NCBI GenBank assembly: GCA_021234155.1
Contig: JAJEKV010000085.1
Location: forward strand, 62,001-126,000
DNA: 64,000 bases
Reading direction: 5' to 3'
Source of the DNA: Isoetes taiwanensis
Lineage: Eukaryota > Streptophyta > Lycopodiopsida > Isoetales > Isoetaceae
Within the stretch, counting starts at the first letter, position 1; the number at the start of each line of letters is the position of its first letter. Under the pieces are notes generated by a model. That model searched no databases, was not told where the DNA came from, and was given only the letters and a program-made list of their open reading frames with translations. The position numbers were made by a program, and so were the translations under genes. Below are positions 1 through 11,650 of the stretch, piece after piece.

Positions 1-775
1 TGTGTCAGATAGCACTCCTTGCTGTCATTTGTATTCTTTGAATCATAAGCCACTACCCTTCTCTCTTGCATAAGGATTGTTCTAATGGCTCTCTTTTTGG
101 CATACGTTGTGATTAGCTTGTCCTTATCTGGGTCTAGCAAAGTAAGGATTGGCGCTATCGTCAAAGAACTGCTTCAGCGCAAAGCATGCACTTTCTTATG
201 CTAGTGCTTCTTCCAATTCTTGAATTTTTCGTTCTTAGTGAGGTTCGAGCAGAGCAACCCATTTCGCAAAGTCTTTCATGAAGTTTTCGTAGTATCCTAC
301 CAAATTAAGAAAGCTTATGACCTCATCTACATCTTTTGGTATCAATCTTAGCTAGGTTCATAGAAATGCCTTTAGCCGATACTATAAGACTAAGACACTT
401 CGGGAGCTTTACGTAGAGTTAGTTTTTTTCTTAGTTTTTGTAGAACTCTTCTCAGCTACATGACATGCTGTTCCAAATGCTCGTCCAAAGTTTTGCTATA
501 GACGAGGATATCATCAAAGAAAACTATCACATGTTCATCTAGGAATTCTCTGAACACATCATTCATAAGTCACATGAGGGCTGGCGCATCGGAAAGTTTA
601 TATAATATAACTGTGAACTTATAATGCCTGTACCTTATTCAGAAGGTTGTTTTATGGATGGCTTCTTTCTTGATTCTTATTTGATAATACCCATGAGATC
701 AATCTTGAAGAAGAACTTGGCTCCTTGAAGCTGTGATTCCACATATTTATATGCCTTTTGGGTGTAAATACATGG
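1..775 (-). pseudogene. Ty3/gypsy polyprotein fragment (reverse transcriptase to RNase H), decayed
   Basis: Reading the minus strand gives the Ty3/gypsy reverse transcriptase core. A stretch near 640-740 reads like the 'FFKIDLMGYYQI' block. Positions about 491-524 encode [10 protein letters not shown], the catalytic YxDD-type box in its Ty3/gypsy form, followed by DEHLEQH. Further down the strand (about 1-200) a piece like DPDKDKLITTYAKK...MQERRVVAYDSK...ECYLTH matches the start of RNase H (the 'DAS..AVGAVL.Q' and 'PVAFxSKKL' region). Several stops and frame changes lie between these blocks, so it cannot be translated as one protein. The element continues beyond the window's left edge. Family assignment is firm from motif order; the clade is not determined. 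Its LTRs were not identified. Confidence 0.8.
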
Positions 776-870
776 CACATCACTATTAATAATTAATGGT
801 GCATTAATTATTCATAAGCTAAAGGTAGCTATGTTAATCATTAATTGTTAAGGTGGAAACCTAATCCTAA

Positions 871-1066
871 CACTACTACAAAAATAGGTAGAAATGGCAC
901 AAAAGTGACATTTATCCTCCGCCTTTTTACCGCGTATAAACGTCACTTTTGTGCCATTTGGGGAGTACAAACGTTATAAATGGCACAAAAGTGACGTTTA
1001 TACGCGGTAAAAGGGCGGAGGATAAATGTCACTTTTGTGCCATTTCTACCTATTTTTGTAGTAGTG
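871..1066. mobile_element. CACTA-type foldback MITE, 196 bp, with TAA target-site duplication
   Basis: The element begins CACTACTACAAAAATAG and ends with its reverse complement, CTATTTTTGTAGTAGTG. It is flanked on both sides by TAA (868-870 and 1067-1069), the 3-bp duplication typical of CACTA transposons. Almost the whole element folds back on itself. Each arm also contains its own inverted copies of AATGGCACAAAAGTGAC, so the hairpin is nested. No coding capacity. Such structures are mobilised in trans by CACTA transposases, and transcripts of near-perfect hairpins often feed small-RNA production; the latter is inference here. Confidence 0.88.
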
Positions 1067-1099
1067 TAAACCCTAATTCGAATTTAGGGCTTAACCTAA

Positions 1100-2222
1100 T
1101 CTTAAAAGGGGTTAAAATATTAAATTAGTTAATAATAACCAATCCAGAGTTGCCACCTGGCCCAAGTCGAGTGGGCAAGGCAGGCTTGTTAATTTGGGAC
1201 ACCCACCCCAATTTGCCCCAATTCGAATAAAGGGAGATTGATGAAGAAGGAGCTGTTGTTCAACCTTGGTTTCAGCCAGAAGGATGGAGAACCAGAGGGA
1301 TAGCTATAATATCGGTTAGTTTTCGCATAGCTTGTATTCTTCTGACCCTTGTTTGAGTAGATGGATGATTAGATTATATTTTATGATCTACTTACGATGA
1401 TGATGATGGATGTTTGTATCTGATTCTGTTTTCTCTTTCTCTTCCTCTTGTGTTCTATTGGATTAAGGGGGTAGAGACCTAAAGGCTATCTAGATTTAGT
1501 GATGATCCTAGCTAGAACCCCTTAATCCTATTAAATGCGGCCTGTGCACAAGAGCCCACCTGGCTGTGGATGCTATGCTTTGATTCAGCACCAGATAACG
1601 AGCATGATGGTGAAACGAAGGTGGAATCCTGTCTAGTTTGACTACAATATTCCTATAGTGTGCTAGGCTTATAGTCGGTCCTCGTGTTGGGGCCTGGTAT
1701 GGGTCTGATACCCCCTGGGTCGCAAGATAAATACCTAAAGGGACATCTTCGGCTCGATGGGCGCGCCAGTGCGGCCTATGGATTTTGGGGGATTAAAGTC
1801 AAGTACGGATACCAAGGGTGGTACGATCCTCTAGCCACCCATGGAACCACCATGTTCTGGGAGGGGATTCATTTCCTCCCTGCCTCATCGGACCGGGGAG
1901 ATGTAACCCGGAGTAGTCTCATAGGGTGAATCCATTTCAGCCTATCGGCAAAGTATGCATAGGAGGGGCAGATGGAGTGGACTACCCTAGCCATTGTTCT
2001 ATGCCAGCCAATGCCATGTTATACTTCTATCTGCTGTTATCCGGTGACCTTGACTATCAGTCGACCCCCATGAATCTGAGCCCGGGGTAGAGCCCTTATT
2101 CATGGTGCACTTCCTTTGTTATATTAGTATTCTATTGTTAGTTGTATTGATGATGATGGACCACCCTTCGTGGTGGTATATTATTTATTAGTATTGTTGC
2201 CAGGTGCTAGCATGTATGTATG
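1100..2222 (+). repeat. Dispersed LTR-like repeat, related to the copy at 54.24-54.7 kb
   Basis: No convincing coding sequence. The segment from about 1825 to 2110 is clearly related to 54280-54600: both carry 'cgatcctctag.cacc', a 'tcggac.ggggagatg' block, 'gcaaagtatgcataggaggggc', 'gatggagtgg' and 'gagtctgagcc'-type blocks in the same order. The upstream part contains pyrimidine-rich and TATA-like sequence, as LTRs often do. The left limit is uncertain; the right side is interrupted by the MITE at 2223. I interpret it as an old LTR (possibly solo), because the 54-kb copy ends in TTACA next to a TGTAACG-type terminus read on the minus strand. Short ORFs here look fortuitous. Confidence 0.5.
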
Positions 2223-2611
2223 CACACAAACCATTGTATTTAACACATTTAAATTAAAATCCCCCTTAAACCCCCTTTGGTTTGGGTGCATATTCACACG
2301 GGGGGTTACGTAGGGCAGTGAGAGCTCCAAAAATATATTTACAATACATGTACAAAATTAACACCATTAAGTACATTCTCTCAAACCTTATAGTATTTTG
2401 TAAACCTTAATATACAGTATATAAAAACTTGTACATGCATACCCCACAAACGAGGTTCGCTATGTACGGTCCAGATCTTGGAATATAGGGCAAATATGCC
2501 CATCCGACAGCTCTCGTTGCCCGGAGTAACCCCCCGTGTGAATATGCACCCAAACCAAAGGGGGTTTAAGGGGGATTTTAATTTAAATGTGTTAAATGCA
2601 ATGGTTTGTGT
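2223..2611. mobile_element. MITE with ~90-bp terminal inverted repeats (family A, copy 1)
   Basis: The left end (acacaaaccattgtattt..., then ccccctttggtttgggtgcatattcacacggggggtta) reappears inverted at 2515-2611. The two arms are near identical over about 90 bp and enclose roughly 200 bp of AT-rich spacer. A related, more diverged element lies at 6211-6562. There is no coding capacity. The long, G/C-run-rich arms resemble Mutator-like or foldback MITEs; target duplication was not resolved. Confidence 0.75.
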
Positions 2612-4694
2612 TAATAATGTTAATGGTAGTTGTGTGTTGATTGTTATATTAAAAAAAAATTTGGGCCCTTCGGGTCCTAACTAAAGCAAACATAGGTAAA
2701 CTTTATGGCCTAAATATTAATTACTAAAAAGCACAATAACATCAAGACAAACATTAAATGTTGGTCCAAAGGATGCATTGAAACAGCATTTATGGATATG
2801 GAAATGACGAGTAATATAAAAAAAAAATGACAATGGTCACAAACCATTGAACAGATAGATAAGTAAGAAGAAGCAACACTGTAATATAAAGTCAAACTGT
2901 AATGTGGAAATCAAGCCAAAATGTCGCAATAATCTATTGAACTGCTTTACTCTATCTCTTAGAAATATCGTGTGCTTCTAAATAAGAATAATTTGGACGA
3001 CTATGACTGGAGACTGAACCACCAGGAGCATAGGTGCTACGCCCTCCACACAGAAGACAAGAATTTGGCTGCTTCCCCAAATCTTCTCACCATGCCACAC
3101 TTACTGGATATGTAGCACAAGTGGCCTAAACTGGCGTTGAAAAGCATAATGCAAAATCCTCAAATTAATTGTTACAAAAAACCAAATAGGTGTTGCATAC
3201 TAGGTAGAATCAGATCTTTCCCTTTGCAATTGTGTGGCTTTCCAAGACCTGTTTGGTAGAATCAGATCTTTCCCTTTGCAATTATGTGGCTTTCCAAGAC
3301 CTGTTTGATTCTCTATACAGTCAAAATGATTCTATGGTTCCTGTCAAATTGTGAAATTTCCCCTTTAACCAGATTTGTTCAAGCAAACGTGGCTGCATAC
3401 CTCTAGTTTCATCTGCACACCTCTAGCTTTTGCAATTGAATGAGCTAAAAGCAAAGATGTAAGACAACATTAGTGTAACGGCAGAATATCAAGGTATGGC
3501 AGGTTTGGATATTGAATTAGAGGCAACTACAAAATTTGGAAACTGGTCTTGTAATCTGCAACAAAGGCAAATGCTCAATTTTAAATCAGATAAAGAATTG
3601 GGTTATATTTACACCTTTTGCTCACGTGATGCAACATGGGATCTGAGGCATCCCTAGCAAAGACACCAAAGAAGAAACGTCCTTGCGGTAGCAATCCAAA
3701 ATGGGCAACTAAGCTTCTAACTTAATAGTGCCCTCATGCGAACCATCTTCATGCAATGAAGAAATCCCACATCATTGTTTTACGGCTTGTACCAGCTCCG
3801 CTTGTAACAAATCCAGGTTGCTTAATAGAACCATATAGACACAAGCACAAAACTTCAGATGCTATCACCGCAAAACTTCAGATGCTACCACCACGAAATT
3901 GTAGATGCTGCCGCTAATCAGAATCGGCTCTGCCTCAGTGCAAATGAATTTGACATACAACCATAGTTTACCACAGTATCCGGTAGACAGTAGGATTGGT
4001 AACGAAATGCTTACCACAGTAGGATAGGAAGGAGGCCTGCACAACGCCCTCTTTTGCTCAATCTTTATGAGTTTCAGCATCTCCATAAGTTACCGCTTGC
4101 CAGCTGATCGGACTAACAGAAAACCTGTTGTGAGATCTGCCCAAGTCATGCCCACTTGGCCAAAGCAACTCTTATTTCTTTGCTCTTGGTAGGGCTCTTG
4201 GTATTTTTTTCTAGGAGGGATACCTTGTTCATGTAGGTGGCCTACAACTCACCGGAATGCTATCAAGCAGCTCAAAAAATGCCCAGAGAGATTCAGTATG
4301 GCAAGATACAACACCCGATGATTGCCCGACGATTCAGTAGCTCGATGATTGCCATGGCTGCGACATACTCGTGCAAAATAGGGAAAAAGGATTTTTAGTT
4401 TTAGGGTAGCCATCTGGATCGTCCAATTTTTAAGTCATATCTCAACCATCTGATTTAGGGCGCGACAAAAAAAGAAGCCTCCACCACAAAAGAAGCCTCC
4501 ACCACAGGATTTGCCCCTTTTCTAAAATCAACGGCTGACAAAAGGGTGCACTCTAGAAATACTATTTAGTATACCTGGATGAATACGGCCACCAAATCAT
4601 ATGAAAACCTTAGAGAAAACAGTACAAAAACAGAAAAAAAAAACCCTGTTATAATGCTAGATATTTGTACATAAATAGGCATAGATTCATACTT
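2612..4694. other. Region without a recognisable gene
   Basis: AT-rich sequence with stop codons in all frames. Open frames here are short and show no familiar motif. It contains one local tandem duplication, listed separately. Confidence 0.6.
3203..3306. repeat. Tandem duplication, 52-bp unit, two copies
   Basis: The unit beginning ggtagaatcagatctttccc occurs at 3203 and again at 3255, with a single visible difference (tgtgtgg versus tatgtgg). The near identity implies a recent duplication. Confidence 0.9.
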
Positions 4695-5110
4695 CATTAA
4701 AAAACAGCCACTTAAAAACTACACCCGCTTATAAACCACACTTCAAAAAACCATACTTCTTTAAAAAACAGCTATTTAAAAACTACACCCACTTATAAAC
4801 GACACCTCAAAAAACAACACCTCGATTAAAAAAATCATACCACTTCAAAAAACCATACTTCCTTAAAAAACAACCACTTAAAAACTATACCTCCTTATAA
4901 ACCACACTTCAAAAAACTATACTTCCATAAAAAACGACTACTTAAAAACTACACCTAGTTATAAACTACACCTCAAAAAACAACACCCCCTCAAAAAAAA
5001 TAAGCAACACTTCTTTTAAAAAAACGACACCTCAAAAAAAGACCACACCTTCAAAAAAAAAAAAAAAAAAACTATAGCTCCATAAAAAAAAACTACACCG
5101 CCTCCTTAAT
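4695..5110. repeat. A-rich degenerate minisatellite
   Basis: A run of imperfect units built from 'CTTAAAAACTACACC', 'TTATAAACCACACTTC' and 'AAAAAACCATACTTCC' recurs at least four times between 4695 and about 4990, then breaks down into A-runs separated by ACACC-type words. One strand is almost free of G. No coding potential. Confidence 0.75.
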
Positions 5111-6210
5111 AAACCACACCTCCACTTAACCACATGTAGATTTTTTGGAACAACGACATGTGGTCTTTTTGTTACTGTTGTTTTTAGGTGTGGACCCAGA
5201 ATTGGGGTGGTAGTGGTGCATGCATAAGTAAGTAAGTGCATGTTTTTTTCTCATATGTTCTGTGAAAGAAAAGGTAGATTTAGTTTTAAGGTGTGGCTTC
5301 TATAGAGATTTTACTGTTAAGTGCTCCATTGGTGCTCCACCTCCCTTAGCTGCTAGGACTGGAGATTCACAGAACATACTCCCAAATAAACGATCAAGCC
5401 CCACCCGCCAACAAAATGCCTAATCTGGCACAGTCGATTTCTAGACTAAAATTGTAATGCAACCTTCCGCTGCTCCATGAACATTCTTTTCTAAGAGCCT
5501 GGTCTGCAAGCAATCACCATCCCAGACACAATAATTGGTTCAACCTCTGATTAGTATCAGGGACATGTCTATTGTCCATTATGTACCAAATACATGTCAT
5601 ATACTAGTGTAGAAAACTATCGTAAAACATCAAGCCAGGGGCGTTCCACAATAATCAAGGCTTGGTCATGAGAACGTGAGATACAAACAAAATGGTATCT
5701 TCAAACTTTGTAAGACCAAAGTTCTTCCTAGTATTTCCATTTGCATGAACTAGTTCATTTCCATGTTTGACTGAATTTTCTTTTCCAAGTGAGTAAGAGA
5801 TGCCTCCATTAGACATGCCACTAATAGACGAGTGTTAGACATGCTATGGCATATAGTCCTGATGTAACATGATAATCAGAGAATCAAGATGATTCTAAAT
5901 TCCACAAAATATAGCAACTCATATACATACCTAGCGCCATATAGAATAACACTCGTCGACTTGTCATATCATCATACCGTCTATGAGAGAGTGACTAGGC
6001 CCTCTTTGAGATCACAGACTGTAAGCTCGTGATGGTAGTTGCACATCACACAACTGAAGTAGATTACTTGCATGTATTCTTTGAAACATCATTTGCAGCT
6101 AGCTCTGATATGAATTGAAGATATTGTGTAACAAGTTCAACAAATGACAATGATCAATATACTATCACTGATCGCCTGGAAAATATTAACATCAGATACA
6201 ACAGGATCTC
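5111..6210. other. Region without a recognisable gene
   Basis: No motif-bearing ORF, RNA gene or repeat with clear boundaries was seen. Confidence 0.55.
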
Positions 6211-6562
6211 TGTACATGGCAACCCATATACTAAGAATTTGAACCATTAAAATAAAACCCCCCAGACCCCCTAGTTATCTTTGCTAATATTCATATAGGG
6301 CGTCTAGCAGTTGGCAAGGAGCCACAAACACATATGCCCATACATGTGTACAATGCAATTCACAATCTTTAGTTGTATTCAAAACTGACAGTTAACTAAA
6401 ACTTGCTAAAAAAATGAGTCGCGCTTAACGATGGCTAAGATCGCCCAAACTGGTCCGAGCCTACTGATGGACGCCATGTACGAATATCAGCAAACACAAC
6501 TGGGGGCCTAAGGGGTTTTATTTGAATGGTATACATTCTTAGTATGTGGGTTGCTATGTACA
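6211..6562. mobile_element. MITE with long imperfect TIRs (family A, copy 2)
   Basis: The left arm starts TGTACATGGCAACCCATATA and continues into a ccccccagacccccta block. The right arm (about 6490-6562) is its inverted counterpart, ending ...GGGTTGCTATGTACA. The C-run block and the order of features match the element at 2223-2611, although copy 2 is more diverged. Non-coding. Confidence 0.68.
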
Positions 6563-7875
6563 ATCACTCATATATAAAGCATGTTCCTTTTTTGCTTCTT
6601 TCTATTTTGTTTGATGCAAAAAAAACCTGGGAGAGACACATGTCTTTGAAAAAAAATGAAAACAGGGTAACGTTTTCCCCTGTTTTTTGCTCCGAGCTTT
6701 GGCGATGGCTTATTGACGGCCTGAGACGCTCTTTGAGGGCGCTTTTCTTTCTTCTAACTCCAAACCCACCATGGCAGGTGGTCTAGAGTCCCTTCTGCCG
6801 GATTTGGTGGCTAAATCGATGTTTTAATTTTGAAGAGTGCTTCGGCCATGCTTTGGTTTCACCTCCGCCATGCTCTAGCCGTGGCATCCTTTGAGATGAG
6901 CCGTGTCTTGTGCCACCAAGTCGGCTTAACTTTCTGCCCACAAACGTAAAATGTGGATTTTGAGGGAGGAAAAAATGGGTTCTCAGATGATCGCTCGGGA
7001 ACCAAAGACTATGAAACGACGAGTTTTGATGACCCAACTGATGTTTTGTTGCGGGCCGAATCGATGGGCGGTTTATGGTCGCCTCTAGCAGGGAAATTCT
7101 TCCACACCTTACCCGGGAGTTTTTCTCATGTTGAACAAAACAGTTTGTTCTCGCCCCTCCCTTGGTATTTTTATGTTAGTCGTCCTTCCAAAAAAAAAAT
7201 GCTCATTCTCTACCTTAACATTTCCAACAACCCTCGGCCTCTTCATGCATTCATCTACTTCTTCATGTGCCTCTTTAAACGAAAAATGCTACCGGTGATA
7301 TACCAGAGTCACAAACTCTGAGGAGTCACCAAACACCGGGAAAGACAACAAAAATGAGGAAGGAAACCGCCAGAGTTCAATAAAAGAAGGGAGACATAGT
7401 TTTACAAAACTGTGATGTAAGGCCTGCAAATCAGAGGTCTGAGGTGTGATAATGTTTGGCGAGGTTCCTGCAGGCAGCAGTGATAGAGGTCAGGGCGCGA
7501 ATAATCTAGCTCGATGATTTACTTGAACTACAGATTAGATTTCCAACTTTTTTTCATATACTGTTGTCTTATTGCTCTAAAACAATGGAACACCGAATCT
7601 GAGAACAAGGAACGGCCAACCACACGGCCTAGGGTTTCACTTTTTCCTTTTTCACTTTTGTCTTTGGATTCTTTGTACAGAGATAGACGAATAATAGACT
7701 TTTTATGAATGGAATGATTTTGTTACTAACTATAAAGTTAACGTTGTTGTGTAGCTATCTTCGTTCTCTGAGCTACAAGGTCATCTAATGGTAGCAAAAT
7801 AAAAGAAAACTCGTCACCTATGGATCTAAAGTCTGATGAAGACTGCTTGAGAAAAATCGGTCAGATATAGCAGCA
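6563..7875. other. Region without a recognisable gene
   Basis: Contains several open frames of 60-120 codons on either strand, none with motifs, homologous segments elsewhere in the window, or convincing composition. No feature is supported. Confidence 0.5.
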
Positions 7876-8106
7876 TTGCGGATGCGATTCAATTCGAGGA
7901 TATTAGAAATGATGAGGATTGCTTGGCAGTGCTGTCATGATATTCCAAGCAGGAGGCCAAATATGCCTCAAGTTGAGCAGCAGCTAGAAAGCCTTGAAAG
8001 AAGGTGCTTGCAGAGTAGACAGACTGTGGACAACCTGCGAGAAGACAATTTAAACCAGTGTCTAGAGGAAAAGAACTTACTTATTGTAGAGCTAATTACA
8101 ATGTAA
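7876..8106 (+). pseudogene. Receptor-like protein kinase, 3' terminal fragment (kinase subdomain XI)
   Basis: The 76-residue frame contains MRIAWQCCHDIPSRRPNM followed by QVEQQLESL. This is the end of a plant receptor-like kinase domain: subdomain XI with the invariant Arg in RPxM and a helix like 'VVxxLExL'. The remainder (about residues 45-76) is a short coiled tail rich in E, L and N, as seen after the kinase domain. No upstream kinase motifs (HRDxK, DFG, APE) could be found nearby, so this is a lone last exon or a captured/decayed fragment. Family identity is based on about 35 residues. Subfamily cannot be told. Confidence 0.6.
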
Positions 8107-8289
8107 ATGTGAAAGCTATGAAATAACATAGTACTCAGCTCAGCTGTCAATATATAATTGCCGAGATTTTTTCAGTCATTTGATGCTGGAATTCTTATTT
8201 ATAGATTGTAAATTGTAGCAATTTATATAAATGATAGATTGCGAATGATAAAATGACAATGTGAGATCACAGAAAGAAAAAAATTCAAA

Positions 8290-8360
8290 TTTGATAGGAA
8301 TAGAATAGAATAGAATAGAATAGAATAGAATAGTTTTTTTAACGTCCACAGAACTCGTGT
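8290..8360 (-). mobile_element. 3'-end relic of the window's main LINE family
   Basis: On the minus strand this reads '...GTGGACGTTAAAA' followed by a tail of about eight AT-TCT pentamers (plus strand: a run of aatag units at 8297-8332). The same ending, 'CCGTGGACGATAAAATC' plus pentamer tail, closes the LINE copies at 29.2, 55.4 and 61.9 kb. Only the last ~20 bp and the tail remain, as expected of an extreme 5' truncation. Confidence 0.55.
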
Positions 8361-8421
8361 TTCTTTTTATCTTGAATTTTGGGACTAATTGAATTAATTG
8401 AATTAGTCGCCAAAGACCATT

Positions 8422-9600
8422 TGAAACGCTCCTAAGGCGTTAAACACTTGAAATCAAACAAAAGAGCTCTTTATAAAAATTCAGTGACAAGGATTTGTAA
8501 TTCATAAACTCAGGTTACAACTCAAACTACGTATAAATCTACGCATGACAACATCTCTACTATCACTCGGGCTCCCCTTGCTCAAAAATCACGTAGCTAC
8601 CAAATCAATCTGTAAGAAATAAGAAAGAAGTGATGGGGGTTAGTCCAAGGAAGGACTAAGTGGGTAAACCATTACCTTAACCTGAGGTGAATCGTTAGTC
8701 AAACAATAGGCACACAAATGTTAGTCACACATACAATATCTTCTTATAACTTATTGTGATTCAGGGATGATCAATCCCTCACCCGGGTTCTCACGTATAT
8801 CGTTCCGGACACGACTATACGTTCACATACCAATCACCTGGTATCGGCGTTGCTTTACCGCCCAGCCCTTTGGCAACGACACATACCAATCACCTGGTAT
8901 GCACGTTGCTCAACCGCTCCAGCCCCCCGGCAACGATGAAGGGGCGGGTTCATTCGTACAGGTTCATTCTTTAATGTTATATTATATTTGCAAACACAAA
9001 CACAGACACACAGAATGAATAACAAAATAAACATGTAAACTTTTTGACAAACTACTAAACAAGAGAAAAGATAACTCCAAACTAACAGAAACTCCAAAGA
9101 TCCGGCTCCGGCTACCCACCAAAGGATCTTCCACGTGCAGTCTTATTTGACCTCTGTCCACCTTTTCTGCGATACCTCTCTAACTGTAAGGAGCCACGAG
9201 AGGTGCCACCCCAATTCGGAAACTAGACTCCGAGGGCTTTCTAGAATGCTTAAGATCGCTCCATTCTGATAATCGCTCGCCGAGTTATGACGTTTTAAAG
9301 TTTGCTTGTTTTTTAAATACGATTTGCCTTTTCTAAAATTAGAACAATACCCTCTCTTTTCCAATAATAGAGAATATCTTCCTATTCTTACAAATTCTTA
9401 TCTAGTTTATCTCATCTAATCATAGATCTGATATTCTAGTTTAGATATTACCTCTATTTTCCTCAGATACCTACCGTACCTTAGTATAGACACCCGTATT
9501 CAATTTGTTTCCCAACCATTGCAATTCTTTTAAATATTCCTGACCTGAGGTTAAGAATAAAAATTATTTACTTGTCCCTCAACCCCCTAGGTGTGTTACA
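8422..9600 (-). repeat. 3' LTR of the deleted retrotransposon
   Basis: It runs from TGAAACGCTCCTAAGG to GTGTTACA on the plus strand. It contains an internal near-duplicate block of about 55-60 bp around 8825-8940: 'ccaatcacctggta' followed by 'cgttgct.aaccg', then 'ccagcc', then 'ggcaacgac', twice. Confidence 0.85.
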
Positions 9601-10010
9601 TTTTCTCTCATAGTAAAAATTTACCCATGTCCTCATGGGGATAGTCTGTAAATTCCTTGCAAAATCATTAATTTCTGTAGATGAACCAAGATATCCAAGG
9701 TACAAGACATATCTAAAACTATGTTCCACTCCATATACCGTTCGGGGTTGACTACACTTACCATTACAACATTTAAGATTAATTTGGACGACTACTAATG
9801 TTTGGGGACATCACACTTAGGTACTAGGTTTAGAATGTGAAAACTAAATTTTGAACTCTTCCTTTTTCCCGTTGCTGGCTACGACTAGATATCTCGGCTA
9901 CATAACTTCCCCAAGGAGTTTTTTCCTCTTGGTTTCCCATAATTTCAATATTGATGACTTCTAATGGTCTTTGGCCCAATAACCAACTATAGTTAATAAT
10001 CGGAAGCCTA

Positions 10011-10023
10011 GGCTCTGATACCA
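10011..10023 (-). other. Primer-binding site (initiator tRNA-Met)
   Basis: The minus-strand sequence TGGTATCAGAGCC lies two bases inside the 5' LTR end. This is the standard plant retrotransposon PBS complementary to the 3' end of initiator tRNA-Met, and it fixes the element's orientation. Confidence 0.9.
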
Positions 10024-10025
10024 AA

Positions 10026-11235
10026 TGAAACGCTCCTAAGGCGTTAAACACTTGAAATCAAACAAGAGAGAATAATGGTTTCTTTATAAAAAGATTCAGT
10101 GACAAGGATTTGTAATTCATAAACTCAGGTTACAACTCAAACTACGTAGAAATCTACGCATGACAACATCTCTACTATCACTCGGGCTCCCCTTGCTCAA
10201 CAATCACGTAGCTACCAAATCAATCTGTAAGAGATAAGAAAGAAGTGATGGGGGTTAGTCCAGGGAAGGACTAAGTGGGTAAACCATTACCTTAACCTGA
10301 GATGAATCGTTAGTCAAACAATAGGCACACAAATGTTAGTCACGCATACAACATTTTCCTTTAACTTATTGTGATTCAGGGATGTCTTATAACTTATTGT
10401 GATTCAGGGATGATCAATCCCTCACCCGGGTTCTCACATATATCATTCCGGACACGACTATACGTTCACATACCAATCACCTGGTATGCGCGTTGCTTTA
10501 CCGCCCAGCCCTTTGGCAACGACACATACCAATCACCTGGTATGTACGTTGCTCAACCGATCCAGCCCTCTGGCAACGACGAAGGGGCTGGTTCATTCAT
10601 ACAGGTTCATTCTTTAATGTTATATTATATTTGCAAACACAAACACAAACACACAGAATCAATAACAAAATAAAACATGTAAACTTTTCGACAAACTACT
10701 AAACAAGAGAAAAGATAACTCCAAACCAACAGAAACTCCAAAGATCCGGCTCCGGCTACCCACCAAAGGATCTTCCACGTGCAGTCTTATTTGACCCCTG
10801 TCCACCTTTTCTGTGATATATCTCTAACCGTAAGGAGCCATGAGAGATGCCACCCCAAGTCGAAAACTAGACTCCGAGGGCTTTCCAGAATGCTTAAGAT
10901 CGCTCCATTCTGATAATCGCTCGCCGAGTTAAGACGTTTTAAAGTTTGCCTTTTTTTTTTTTAAAATACGATTTGCCTTTTCTAAAATTAGAACAATATC
11001 CTCTCTTTTCCAATAATAGAGAATATCTTCCTATTCTTACAAATTCTTATCTAGTTTATCTCATCTAATCATAGATCTGCTATTCTAGTTCAGATATTAC
11101 CTCTATTTTCCTCAGATACCTACCGTACCTTAGTATAGACACCCGTATTCAATTTGTTTCCCAACCATTGCAATTCTTTTAAATATTCCTGACCTGAGGT
11201 TAAGAATAAAAATTATTTACTTGTCCCTCAACCCC
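10026..11235 (-). repeat. 5' LTR of the deleted retrotransposon, outer end truncated
   Basis: Near identical to 8422-9600, but it has a short extra tandem copy of 'cttattgtgattcaggga' (about 10364-10410). It stops at 'ctcaacccc', lacking the final CTAGGTGTGTTACA. Confidence 0.85.
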
Positions 11236-11650
11236 ATGCATGCTCGAGCAATTACTATTGAAGACGCAGTCCAAGAGCCTATGCGTGTATGTGCAGGTAC
11301 TGAAGGGAATCCACCTGTAGGTCCAAGCTAGTGTGATTCGTGTTCCGGGTAAGTTTGAGAATCTTTCCATGAGGACATGGGTAAATTCTTAGTGTGGGAG
11401 AAAATGTGACACACCTAGGGGGTTGACGGACAAGTTAACGTTTAAGTCTTAACCCTAGGGTAGGAATATTTAATTATGGAGAATAGCAATGGTTGGAAAA
11501 TAAGGTAAATACGGTATTCATACTATGGGATATTAGATATTTGATGGAATACGGGATTTGAATAGCGAAGCTAATCAATAGGAAAGGGGAGGATATTTTC
11601 CTTAACTTTAGGATTAAAATACTATAAAGGAAAAAATGCCTTTTGTGGAT
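11236..11650 (+). mobile_element. 3' end and LTR fragment of a related gypsy element, plus strand
   Basis: 11236-11404 resembles the end of a gypsy pol gene on the plus strand, with 'catgaggacatgggtaaatt' and then a purine tract GTGTGGGAGAAAATG. At 11405 an LTR begins TGTGACACACCTAGGGGGTT, matching the reverse complement of the 8422-9600 LTR's right end (TGTAACACACCTAGGGGG). It stays alignable, with many differences, to about 11640. It is therefore a diverged relative in opposite orientation, abutting the truncated LTR at 11235. Confidence 0.7.

Larger units (their letters stand above)
8422..11235 (-). mobile_element. Internally deleted LTR retrotransposon (Ty3/gypsy-type), minus strand
   Basis: Two direct repeats of about 1.2 kb (8422-9600 and 10026-11235) are near identical and flank only 425 bp. 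LTR ends are TG...CA in the first copy (TGAAACGCTCC ... GTGTTACA). Read on the minus strand, the 10026 LTR is the 5' LTR. It is followed two bases later by TGGTATCAGAGCC, the primer-binding site for initiator tRNA-Met. The 3' LTR is preceded by a purine-rich tract (ACTATGAGAGAAAA). The short interior has no gag or pol. The last ~15 bp of the outer end of the 5' LTR are missing, where a plus-strand relative begins. It would have depended on proteins from a related element. Confidence 0.85.

Noticed and set aside
6953-7321. A 122-codon plus-strand frame
   Set aside because: No motif, no homology elsewhere in the window, and the C-terminal half reads through AT-rich sequence. Treated as chance.
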